Source: Manihot esculenta (lineage: Eukaryota; Streptophyta; Magnoliopsida; Malpighiales; Euphorbiaceae). Taken from it: a stretch of 64,000 bases of DNA. Location of the stretch: assembly GCF_001659605.2 (NCBI RefSeq), contig NC_035174.2:24440027-24504026 (forward strand), written 5' to 3'. Position 1 is the stretch's first letter. Every line of letters begins with the position of its first letter. Of the stretch, positions 54,986 to 64,000 are shown in pieces. A model generated the notes under the pieces. The model searched no databases. It saw only the letters and a program-made list of their open reading frames with translations, and was not told the DNA's origin. The translations under genes and the position numbers were made by a program.

Positions 54986-55608
54986 TGATGTTACACAATA
55001 ATAGTCTAAAGAAGGCAGTAAGTTATTACCAAAAGATAGGGCTATATGGCAAGGATCTGATAAACTAATATGCAGTTTCACCCATAGAAAGGGAGGTTCG
55101 GATGACCAAGGTGCCCAAAACAGAGAGAAAAGAAGACTCGAGCCCTTTAGATCGGCCTCAGATTGGTTTGGTTCATCAGGACTCACCTTCTCTGCGACAG
55201 GGCGAGATTCCATAAGAAAGTCATCGTTAACAGTTACAATCCAGCAGATCCCCTTTATGCCCGCAATACTAGAATCTCTGACCAATTAGCTAACAATATC
55301 CCTTATCAAGCAGCAAGCCACATCGTTGCCGGATTATCAGAAAATACTATATTTATCTCTATCTTCTTACAATATAAAAGGAGAATTGTCACAAAAATAT
55401 AAACAATTCTCTCACCCAACTGCTCTTGAATTCTAAATATTATACTTGTCTTTCTCTTCAACTTACTGACTTGAGTATCAGAGTGGCTACCGTAGACGCC
55501 AACCACTTTACGTTGTTTGTCTTACAGGTGTACCAATCACAATACAGTTCCATTGGATCAACCACAGCACAGCTCTATTTCGACTATATCATCAATTTGG
55601 TGTCATCA
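54986..55608 (+). mobile_element. 3' LTR of the pol-less Tat derivative
   Basis: 623 bp; TGATGTTACACAATAATAG to TTTGGTGTCATCA. It follows a short purine tract (AGCAAAGGGACTTG). It pairs with 49910-50526. Small minus-strand ORFs inside have no support. Confidence 0.85.
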
Positions 55609-55612
55609 ATAT

Positions 55613-57107
55613 TAAATATAATATACTGAGATAATTAATGTTGAATTTATAATTGATCTGATAAACTGAAATTTAATTTTTCATAATAGAAAACTAGGAT
55701 GTTAAAACTTGGATATAATGCATTTTAGGTACCTATTTTTAGGAAATCTATAAAATTAGATACCTAATTGCATTAACTTAAAAATTTGTATGCACGTGAA
55801 GTATTATTTGTTTGTATGAATGAAATACATATGTAATATTTAGTACTGTATAATTGTGTGTTAAAAATTAGTAAATTAATAAATAAGAAGATAAGTTTTA
55901 GAAAACATGAGCAAAGGTTGTATAAGTCCAAGTGGGGAAAGTACATAACACTTTTCATCTTATGTACCTAGTAACATTTTAGACCTAGATCATTGGACTT
56001 GCGAGGAAGGGTAGTGAGCTTCTACGAGAGATAAACTGCCTCTATGTCCCTTCTTTTGAATTTGTATTGCTTATAAATGTAACAGTTAAGACACTACGAT
56101 AATTCATAACAATATGGCGCTCCACATATTTATTTTTTTATTATGTATATGTTGTCATGCTAAATTAAAAATAGATAAATAAAATAAAACTTTAATGTAC
56201 CTTAACACAAATATTAAGCTTCATTTGTGGGAGAAAGGAAAATAGAAGCTTTACTACTTATCACAAATATTATGACTCATGTTAATAATAATTTCTGAGC
56301 TGATGCAATTCACGTACTTTCCACACTATATTTATTTAACCTCTCAAATACTATTTTTATTTAACCTTTTAAACAAAGTATTATTACAACACGAAAATAA
56401 AAATAAAAATAATTATGAAATTTTATTAAGAAATAATTAGTAATTTAATTATTAATATTAAATAATTAATGAATAATTAATAATTTACTTTAATAATTTT
56501 TTTAATAATTTAATCGATAAACTTTATTGATATTTTATATTTTTATAGTAAAAATTAGTAAATCGATTAAAAATTATTAATTTTTATTGCGAGGATTTTT
56601 ATATTCATCAAACCTTAATTATCGCAAAAAAGCACGAAAAGTAAATGTTTTATATGAACATTTAGAATTATTAATTTTATTGTTTTATTGCATAAACAGT
56701 TGGCATGAAAAATAGTACCAAAAATTTTTCCAAATAAATTCAGCCAACGACCCTTTTGAAATGAATTAATTTGTTGTTGCAGCTCCTCATGGAATGTGTG
56801 GACCTTAAATTAGTTGTATTGAAGTCTTTTTTATTGGTGCTGGTTAAAAAAAGTCTTTTTTATTTCAACCTTGACGACTAATATTAAATCTTTGAATTAA
56901 AAATATTTATAATATATATCCTTAAATTTTTTATGTACACTTAGATCCACTCCTATATTCAATTTATTATTTTATATAAAAAAAATGTTAGTTACAGTAC
57001 ATTTATCTTAAATAACTAATTACAAAAATTATTTTAGACTTCTATTATTCAAAAAGTCACTCACTCTTAATTTAATATTTTTTTAAACTCACTACTATGT
57101 GGCAATG
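55613..57107. other. AT-rich intergenic DNA, no gene seen
   Basis: Very AT-rich sequence with no open frame above about 60 codons and no recognisable element. It includes a T/A-rich tract at 56390-56620. Likely single-copy or ancient repeat DNA. Confidence 0.6.
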
Positions 57108-57120
57108 AAATTGTTTGTTG

Positions 57121-57966
57121 TTGAAGAAGAGAGAGAAAAGGTGAGAGTGCATGTTTTTTGTTTTATTTTTCAATGAGAGGAAGCTTCAATTTCCGAGTCT
57201 CCTCACCATCTGTTGTTTTATTAGTTCTATGTATTTATTTTGTGTGTTTGATGATTTTGATTCTATATTTTTGAGATTTGTTAATTTGGTAGTTTTAGGA
57301 TTTTGAATATCAGGAGGTTTATTGCTGCTCCAAGAAAGCTCTTTGCTTATTGACGCTGACGATTTGCGACCGCGCCACTACGTCCAGCGACTAACGCTTC
57401 CGAAAAATTTTATAGCGTCTCCTTTCTGGGTATGGTATTCACTTTGTTTGGAGGTTCAGACTTCATTTGGGGCTCCCGGCCTTTATTTGGTGGTGGTTGT
57501 ATTTTTTTGCGATGGCAAATTTGGGGTTGTGTGGCAATGGTGAATCTGGGGCTGCGAGCTTCGGGTTTGATTTTCTTGTGATCTTTGCCTGTAGTTATCT
57601 GAAATTCAGCTTGCATGTCTTTGTGGGTATATGACATTTTCTTTTCTGGACATGTATGTGGTTTTCTTTGCTCAGGCCTGGCTATTTTTTCGTCTTCTAT
57701 GGCTATGCCTGAAGTTGTGGTGGTGGCAGTGGATCAACGGTAAAGAGTTTCAGTTGCCTTGGGGTTCTAGATTGAGCAACACATGGACTTGCTGCTAGGT
57801 GGGTTGGGTTGGTTGGCACATGGGGTTATTGATCGGTGGGTTGTTTTGTCACTGTGTTTGGGTCTATTGGGTCTATGTATGGGTGGTCTTTCATATTCTA
57901 GGCTTGTATCTCTTTGGCTTTCAGGCCTTTTAATGCAATCTCACTTGAACAATAAAAAAAAAAAAA
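57121..57966 (+). mobile_element. Poly(A)-tailed retroposed sequence with 13-bp TSD
   Basis: The sequence ends in AATAAAAAAAAAAAAAAA and is flanked by exact 13-bp duplications AAATTGTTTGTTG (57108-57120 and 57967-57979). That is the structure left by LINE-type target-primed reverse transcription. It is G/T-rich compared with its surroundings. It has no clear coding domain; the 73-codon frame at 57322 gives no recognisable protein. The 3' end GGCTTTCAGGCCTTTTAATGCAATC resembles LINE 3' ends. It could be a 5'-truncated or internally deleted LINE, a SINE-like element or a processed RNA copy. Confidence 0.8.
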
Positions 57967-57979
57967 AAATTGTTTGTTG

Positions 57980-59548
57980 AATTTTAATGAAGTATATTCC
58001 ACATAAAAATATATTTATATTTATATATAAGGCTTGAGGATAAATAGCTTGGGTGAAAATTTTTTTCTAGACGGCCTATATGTTAGCTTTTTAGGTTTTG
58101 ATTGCTCTCCTGTCGATGGTGTCAGCCTCTCTATCACAGTAAGGAGTTTTGGATATTTATTGTTTTCTTTTTGGTTTTGCTCTCTTTTCACTAGATCTAT
58201 ACTTCTAGTGCAAGGGTGAGTTTTGAGATCTGATTTTGTTTGTTTGCTTGATGAAGGTTTTCTTATATCACTGAGAGGTTGTTCTTGCATGGTTGGATGT
58301 GGTATTTTCAGGTAGATCCTATGTCATCGGTGATCAAGATTTAAATACATATCACAGATAACTATTAAGAGTTGAATGTAAAGAGTTTAGAGATAGGATA
58401 ATCAAACACAAGAGATTTAGAGTGGCTCGGCTATTAAGTTGAGCCTTCACTCCTAAAGGCCTTTCTTGAGTCTTCACTCCACTAAACCTCTTTTACCAGG
58501 CGCCTTACATTCAACAACAATCTTTCCAAGTACTTGATGACCTTTACAAGTTTAATTCACCACTCAAACTTTTACTTAAGGTTCAATAGGTGCTTAAAAT
58601 CTCTATCAAGTAGTCACACATCTGATTAATCTTATATAGGTTTTAATTTAGAAATAAACACTCTTAACAACTCTCAGCAATTATAATAAAGTGCTATTAA
58701 GTTGAGGGAGAGAAGATTTGTTAATGAGAAACATATTCATGAATACAAAGCTTGAAAGCGAGTTTTTAAATACTCTTATAAAATCAGTGCTTCAATTACA
58801 AATTTATGAAGAAATTAGATCTTTTAAATAGGTGTATGAAAATCTTTCTTATCAGCTGTAAAGGTAGTTCAATGGTAACAAATTTTAAAAATATTAGCTA
58901 TTGTAACATTGAAAGACATGCAGACTGAAATTAGTTAACTTACATACTAAAAGTAGTTTAGCTAAAATAAATGCAGGCAAAAATTAGATAATTAAATTTA
59001 AATTGCATCTAAAATTAGATATCTAATTTTTAGTCTTTAAAAAATTTAGATAAGCTAAAAACAATAAACTTCAAATTCTTGTGTTTCAAAGTTTTAGAAT
59101 TAAAAATTCATCTTTCAGAAATCATATAAATAAAATGAGAGTAAAGATTTTATCGTTGCCAGATCAACTCACACACTTTTTTACAATGAATCCTAAAAAT
59201 ACTTGTCTTTACTTCTCTTCCTTTGGTTTATCTTGAGTTGTCTTAAAAGATTTCTTCCTTTCTGCTGTAGAGACTTTATTTGATTCTTTAATACTTTTCA
59301 GATACTCTACTTTTAACATTGAAGATAGTTTTATAAAACTTATTAAATCTTTGTATGATCAAAGTCAAACTCTTTCAAAACTTATGGGATCAACAAAGGT
59401 AAAAACTATGATTTGCTAATGGCATTAGTCCAAAGTTCACTATCAAAAATACATAAGCTTTTTTGAATAGAGGGCAATCAGTACTTTTCAACTTAATGCC
59501 TTTTCGAAGTTTCTATGGTAACTTCCTAGTGTCTTTAATTTATCATAC
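57980..59548. other. Unassigned, possibly decayed repeat
   Basis: No gene found. The stretch 58330-58560 (AGAGATTTAGAGTGGCTCGGC, TCTTCACTCC repeats) and the A/T-rich part up to 59420 have the look of an old transposon end, but no boundaries or TSD could be found. Confidence 0.35.
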
Positions 59549-59899
59549 TTGTTTTTTATAATTCCTAGTAAGGCAATCATTGTTAGAGAGGTGTTAAGAT
59601 CGATCAAATCTTATTCATATGTTGTTTTAGAGAAGAATCCATTGAGCATTCTTTATGCATATCTCCAAAACTTATACTTGTATGAAAAGCTTTTCTACCT
59701 TGACTGGATGTTAGCAAGTGAGTCATCTTTCTTCCTTTGGTTAAAGCAATGTCAATCTTCTTTATTTTCCGAGGAATTTCAACTTGCTTGTATGATTGCC
59801 TTAGTTAATATGGAACTTTCGGTAATTAGTGCATCTACCAAAAGAAAGATGCAAGATGCAAGTCTAACACTGTCCAAGTCAGTGTCTCTATCGATATAA
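59549..59899 (+). CDS. Hypothetical 116-aa ORF, doubtful
   Basis: Open frame starting MFFIIPSKAIIVREVLRSIK and ending SLTLSKSVSLSI. It is rich in Leu, Ser and aromatic residues, with a hydrophobic middle. No domain is recognised. Upstream sequence shows no clear promoter or splice acceptor, and downstream DNA lacks a matching coding signal. It may be a chance frame or an exon of a decayed gene. Confidence 0.15.
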   Translation: MFFIIPSKAIIVREVLRSIKSYSYVVLEKNPLSILYAYLQNLYLYEKLFYLDWMLASESSFFLWLKQCQSSLFSEEFQLACMIALVNMELSVISASTKRKMQDASLTLSKSVSLSI

Positions 59900-60960
59900 A
59901 TCTAATCCTCCAAAGATCTTATTATGGTAGCTCTCATGCATGAGAAAACTTCATATAGGATGCTCCTCCTTTGAATTAGTTAATATCAACATAACAAGAT
60001 AACTTCAAAGAGCAATATTTGTGGTTTAGTAGTGATGACTATAGATCATTCCAGTTCCTTATACCCACAACTTGCAAAAATGCATTATCTGCTATCATAT
60101 GTAAAGTTAAGGAAATTTTTTACACGCACTCTATACATATACCTAATAAGATGTTATTAATTTAAATTTGAATATGAAACCTACTATAATTTTAAGTAAT
60201 ATGTCACCTATTCATTGGTCGATACTATATGTCATAGTACGTTCAAAGATTTTCTTAAAGTTGAAATTGAAGCTGGCATGTTTGATGTTAATAGAAAAGC
60301 ATAAGCAAGCATCCTAGACATCATCCTTAAACTGGCTCCTTCACCTTAGTGAAGCTCTAAAAATCTTCAAAAGTTCCTATTCCTAATCCGTCCTAGAAAC
60401 CCAGACCCATCAACCCAATTTTGCTATTGCAAAGTGTTGCTCCTTGTAATGCTAGCTAAAATTCAGAGAGACAAATTTTGTAGCTCATTTCCTTGTAATT
60501 GGCTCTTTCTCCTGAAGGGACAAAAGTTATTTGAACAAAAAGGAGCCTCTTTCCATTAGTCCACATTTGTTATATTGATATTATCGCGATTAATTCTTTT
60601 TTATTAAATCTACCTAAATTAATTAACTTGAAGCTCACCAATTTAAAAAGACTAGATGCTAATTAAAAGTTTTGCCTACAGAAAAAATTCCTTTGATAAT
60701 TTCAATCAGTGACTAATAAAAGCTAGTTGGTTTATTTGTCATTATGGCATGGCAATGAAAAGTATGTATAACCGATATACATATTTAAGCCGACATAAAT
60801 TATTTTCTCAATCCAAACAGAGGCTTATTTCTATATTAATTCCATAACATTGAAAACATCAAATTTCTGGAAGGAACAACAATTGAGTTGGATACATAAG
60901 ACCATCTACAACACAAAAGCTAGCTGGCTTAAGGAAAAGCAATTACTTGCTTTTTATTTC
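59900..60960. other. Intergenic DNA, no gene seen
   Basis: Moderately AT-rich with no sustained open frame or element ends. Its right end contains possible polyadenylation signals for the minus-strand gene next to it (AAATAAA on the minus strand near 60955-60970). Confidence 0.5.
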
Positions 60961-60973
60961 TAAAAGCAGAAAT

Positions 60974-61327
60974 TTATTTCTTTTCTTCATTCTCCCCTGA
61001 TGTATCTTCATTCTCCCCTGATGTATTTTCAGTTAAAGAAGAGGCTTGTAAAGACGAGGCAATCATTTTCTGATGGTATGTTGGATCAATTGTAAACGTG
61101 GTCACAGGTCGACCAATGATATCTTGTAGATCAGTTGATACGATTTCACCATCGCCATCACCACCATCTGCCTCAGTAGATTTCTGTGGAGCCTCCTGAA
61201 CCGCAGTTACCCGTTTGTTGACTTTCTTATCGGTTTGAATTGCCTCTGGCTGATTCTTCGTTCTACTCACCTCTGGCAGTGCTTCTTCCTCTTTTGAATG
61301 GCGTGCCTTGCTTCTGCTGTTACCCAT
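60974..61327 (-). CDS. Small MGN-type protein, probable N-myristoylated gene
   Basis: 117-codon ORF on the minus strand starting MGNSRSKARHSKEEE. Gly2, Ser6 and Lys7 fit the N-myristoylation consensus MGxxxSK, so a membrane-attached protein is inferred. The rest is highly charged. A basic and Gln/Glu-rich first half leads to TEADGGDGDGEIVSTDLQDIIGRPVTTFTIDP, probably the ordered core. The acidic tail contains a duplicated seven-residue unit (TSGENE). Just upstream of the ATG, TCCTTTGCAG/ATTACAGG looks like a 3' splice site, so a 5'-UTR intron is likely. I do not recognise the family. Codon content and length differ from all surrounding transposon debris. It is the only candidate host gene in the window. 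Confidence 0.6.
   Translation of the reverse strand: MGNSRSKARHSKEEEALPEVSRTKNQPEAIQTDKKVNKRVTAVQEAPQKSTEADGGDGDGEIVSTDLQDIIGRPVTTFTIDPTYHQKMIASSLQASSLTENTSGENEDTSGENEEKK
60985..61027. repeat. 21-bp tandem duplication in the small gene
   Basis: TTCATTCTCCCCTGATGTAT occurs twice in a row (starting near 60987 and 61008), with one base different at the end. It keeps the reading frame and duplicates seven residues of the acidic tail. Confidence 0.9.
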
Positions 61328-61334
61328 AGCTAGC

Positions 61335-61346
61335 TAGCTATCCTGT
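61335..61346 (-). other. Putative 3' splice site upstream of the small gene
   Basis: On the minus strand AATCTCCTTTGCAG precedes ATTACAGGATAG and the ATG about 24 bp later. Pyrimidine content and CAG fit a plant acceptor. No donor was located with confidence. Confidence 0.4.
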
Positions 61347-62337
61347 AATCTGCAAAGGAGATTTGTTAGGAAAATATACAATAATGTAAAGTTGAAAGAG
61401 CAAATTGCATTTCCATCTTGCTTCAGAGCACAAATTTATTGGCCTCTGGATCCCAACTATTTTTATATTTTATGGCTTAATTGTCATCTAGTCATTTTAT
61501 ATTCTTTCTTAGTTTTCATTTCATGTGGACGCAGTCGTTGATGTGGAAATTGTTAAAGCATCATCCTTTGTTGTCTTTTAGTGCTTTTTTAAATTGATTT
61601 ATTTAACAATTAATTCAACTACTTGGTTGAGTTTATTATAATGTTGAGTTACTCTTTTTTTTTTTAAATTAATATTACGTTACTCTTATTTTACAATAAA
61701 AGATTTCATAAAATACCATCATCATCAAAATAAAGGCTGAGAATTTATTTTGAAAATAAGTTTCATTAAATCTCAATATTTTTGTTAATGATTAAATAAA
61801 TTTAATTTAATTTTTTTATTAATTGAATCTATATTTTTTTTTATGAAAGTCACGACCTAATAAAATATTATTATTTTAATAATAAAATATTTTTAATAAT
61901 AAAATTTTATTTTTATAATTTTAAAAATTATTTACTATTTCAATGTATTTCCTTAAAAATTTAGAGGTTAATTAAAATATTATTTTTTTATATTTTAAAT
62001 TATAAAAAATAATATTATACTAAATGAGAACTTATTTGACCCATATAAAAATACAAAGAACTTAATTGATAAAAAAATTAAATTAATTTTATTTGTCTCT
62101 TGAGCAAAAGTACACTAAACTTAATTAGAAGTATTTCGATCTATTCTACTTGTCAAAATTGATAAGTTCACTATAGAACTTTATTAAAATGATCTAATAG
62201 AATGAAACTATAATCCATTGACTCTTTACTATCATCAATCACTGATCACTGAGCCGCATTTTAAAATATTGATCTTTAACTTATAACCAACTGATGTAAC
62301 CGGAAAATAGAGTTGTGTTGTGATTGATTAGACCTGT
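61347..62337. other. AT-rich flank, no gene seen
   Basis: Very AT-rich from about 61580 to 62250, with runs of T and A. No coding potential. The promoter or first exon of the minus-strand gene should lie here. Confidence 0.5.
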
Positions 62338-64000
62338 TGACTCGCGGTTGTCGAAGCCGGTCAAAAATAACCTTTCTGGTTATCAACAATTTACAACTGC
62401 AGATAGTAGTGAAAGAATCGAATCCACAGGGAATTGAGGACTTACCTATCTTCCTTATCAAGACCAATAAAATAAACTGAAACAAAAATAAACTGAAAAA
62501 GAAGAAAACTGAAAACGAGATAAACTGAAAACGAGATAAAACTGAAAGAGAAATAAATGGAAAGCAAAATAAACTGAAACGAGATAAAACTGAAAGAGAA
62601 ATAAACGGAAAGCAAAATAAATCGAAACGAGATAAAATTGAAAACGAGATAAACTGAAAGCGGAATAAAAAATAAATTGCAGTAAAAGTAAAATGGGGGG
62701 TTTGAGATTGATTTGATTAATAAACTACTGAAAACAATTAAAATAAGCGAATAATAAAATAAAAGAGAAATAAATAATGAGAAAGGCTCTAGTTGAAGAA
62801 TTGGATCCACTTCAGTTGTTGGGATTGATCATTGACACTTAGTTTCTTTTGATTGATTCAATAGATTAGTTATGGAGATGGAAGACGCTTCTCACCACCA
62901 TTATCTCTCCTTATGATTAAACTAATTAGGGAACGTCCTCTAATTAATTACTAATTAACAAATTACCAAGGAACGTCCTTGGGCCTTAGGCATCAAAATA
63001 ATTGTCAATTGCATTAATAAATAGAGAGATCCAATCCTAGCTACCCAAACGTATGGAGATAACGCTAGATCATACAATTTCCTTGGGTTTTATCCCAAGT
63101 GTTCTTATGTAAGAATAATCTAAGCAATTACGGACTTAAATCATCCAAACTAACATATTATTACTTTGCAATCAAGAATCAACGTAGATCTAAACAACAA
63201 GCAATATTGAAATCAAGCATGAAATTGCATAAATATTGAACAACCAAAAGTTAAACAATGTTTGATCAAGTCTCCCAATCCATAAAACAACCAAAGTATC
63301 ACCTAATCTTCAACTAGAATAAAATATTTCAGCCTCTCATGGCTGAAACAAAATCAAAAATAAAAGAAAAGAAAAAGGTAGAAGAAGAGATGTGAATTTC
63401 GTAGGTGTCTCCCAAGGGGAGCTTAAAGGTCCTGCAGAGGCTCCTTATGTGGCTTTTTATAGTTGAAAAGTATTGCCCTAGGTCATACTTACTGCACAAG
63501 AGGTATTTTCTGCCCAAGTTGTGTCTGAAAAGGAAAGAATCACGTTTTTCGGCTTCAGAAGGAAGGCTGCGCGAGAATGCTTTGCGGAAGGAAGTTGATG
63601 CGCGCGGTTTGGTCTCCGAAAGGGAAGGAGGCGCAGATTGTGCTTCCTAAATAAGTTTAGATGCTGACCTTGCTTCCTAATTAGTGTAGAGGCTGCCCAA
63701 GATGCTGCCCATGCTCAACTTGTTGCCCAAGTTGTTACAGAAAAGGAAGGTAGCGCGCAGATGGCTTTCAGAAGAGGAAAGCGCGCAGATTGTTTCTGAA
63801 TAGGAAGGATGCACGAATTTTGATCTTCAAAGGGGAAGATATGCTGTCCATACATTCCTTTTTAGGTGGAGCCTCTTTTGAAATTTGAATGTTGAACGCA
63901 GAAGAGGAAGAACATCTCTTTGAGATCTTGCTGCCTAAATAGGAAGATATGACTGCTGCAGTGTGTGCACATCTTTGAACAAGGAAAGAAAGATCTGCGA
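62338..64000 (-). mobile_element. Family B LTR, minus orientation, cut by window edge
   Basis: Starts TGACTCGCGGTTGTCG after CCTGT (62333-62337). It is collinear in reverse with the family B LTR at 7574-9693, down to the GCGCGC-containing segments and the reversed hairpin near 63330. The window ends at the position equivalent to about 8020 of that copy, so roughly 450 bp are missing if it is a single LTR. A tract near 62480-62660 repeats AAACTGAAA..GAGATAAA units about ten times, more than in other copies. Confidence 0.92.
62480..62665. repeat. ~20-bp degenerate tandem repeat in family B LTR
   Basis: AATAAACTGAAAACGAGAT / AAACTGAAAGAGAAATAAA units follow each other about nine times. The same place in other family B LTRs (for example 18740-18850 read in reverse) has fewer units, so copy number varies within the family. 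Confidence 0.8.

Larger units (their letters stand above)
49910..55608 (+). mobile_element. Pol-less Tat derivative (LTR - gag - minisatellites - LTR)
   Basis: Two LTRs of about 620 bp share the same start (TGATGTTACA) and a similar end (TTTCAGCA / GTCATCA); the right copy has TGATG...CATCA inverted ends. Both sides carry ATAT next to the LTRs (49906-49909 and 55609-55612), a probable shortened target duplication. The interior holds a decayed gag and then three blocks of tandem repeats up to the 3' end; RT, RNase H and integrase are missing. A family B solo LTR (51785-53162) splits it. The pre-LTR sequence AGAATCGAAGACCAGCAAAGGG has the polypurine tract. Confidence 0.85.

Noticed and set aside
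57322..57543. 73-aa ORF as a gene
   Set aside because: No domain and no start context; lies inside a retroposed sequence bounded by TSDs.
58021..58290. 89-aa minus-strand ORF (MQEQPLSDIRKPSSS)
   Set aside because: Basic low-complexity translation of T-rich DNA without domain or splice signals.

Overview
This window is heterochromatin-like plant nuclear DNA, almost certainly from a eudicot. About nine tenths of it is LTR retrotransposon sequence nested up to three layers deep. Hallmarks are plant-type Ty3/Gypsy gag-pol proteins, a tRNA-iMet primer binding site, 5-bp target site duplications (TSDs) and AT-rich low-copy DNA at the right end. I cannot name the species from sequence alone. Three Gypsy lineages dominate. 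Family A is a Tekay/Del-type chromovirus with ~2.1-2.3 kb LTRs (TGTAATACCC...GTTACA) studded with a GC-rich palindrome, TTCGGCGGCCGAA. Family B is Athila-like, with 1.4-2.1 kb LTRs (TGATAGAGC...CGAGTCA). The third group is Tat-like, with short LTRs (TGATGTTACA...), two RNase H domains, an antisense ORF and minisatellite-rich 3' regions. A fourth element (D, 25409-29074) is a Tekay relative with 2.6 kb LTRs and an inverted integrase piece.

Layout. From 1684 to about 48.7 kb a decayed Tat-like backbone on the + strand (LTR end, gag, PR-RT-RNaseH, second RNaseH, integrase, tandem repeats, antisense ORF, LTR) is cut into pieces by later insertions. These are: a full-length family A element on the minus strand (2579-14632), itself holding a family B solo LTR inside its RT gene (7574-9693); a B solo LTR (15242-18984) carrying an A solo LTR (15311-17459); an A solo LTR (22377-29809) carrying a B solo LTR (23375-24949) and element D; a B element with two LTRs (30883-38109) whose right LTR holds another B solo LTR in opposite orientation (36412-38038); and three further A solo LTRs (40440-42569, 42860-45133, 46494-48698). 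Most boundaries are confirmed by exact TSDs read directly from the sequence.

From 48.7 kb on the density of elements falls. A LINE-type RNase H remnant (49600-49909) abuts a second, pol-less Tat derivative (49910-55608) made of gag plus minisatellites, with a B solo LTR in it (51785-53162). AT-rich DNA follows, containing a poly(A)-tailed retroposed sequence with 13-bp TSDs (57121-57966). One small ORF that looks like a real gene lies at 60974-61327 on the minus strand: 117 aa, with an N-myristoylation signature. A further B LTR runs off the right edge (62338-64000).

No element here looks autonomous now. The family A gag-pol has two in-frame stops, one frameshift and an LTR insertion. The Tat RT and integrase have lost catalytic residues. 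The B element keeps only a gag fragment. Family A has inserted into B and B into A, so the two families were active over overlapping periods. Many ORFs in the LTRs are translations of the palindromic repeats and are not genes.
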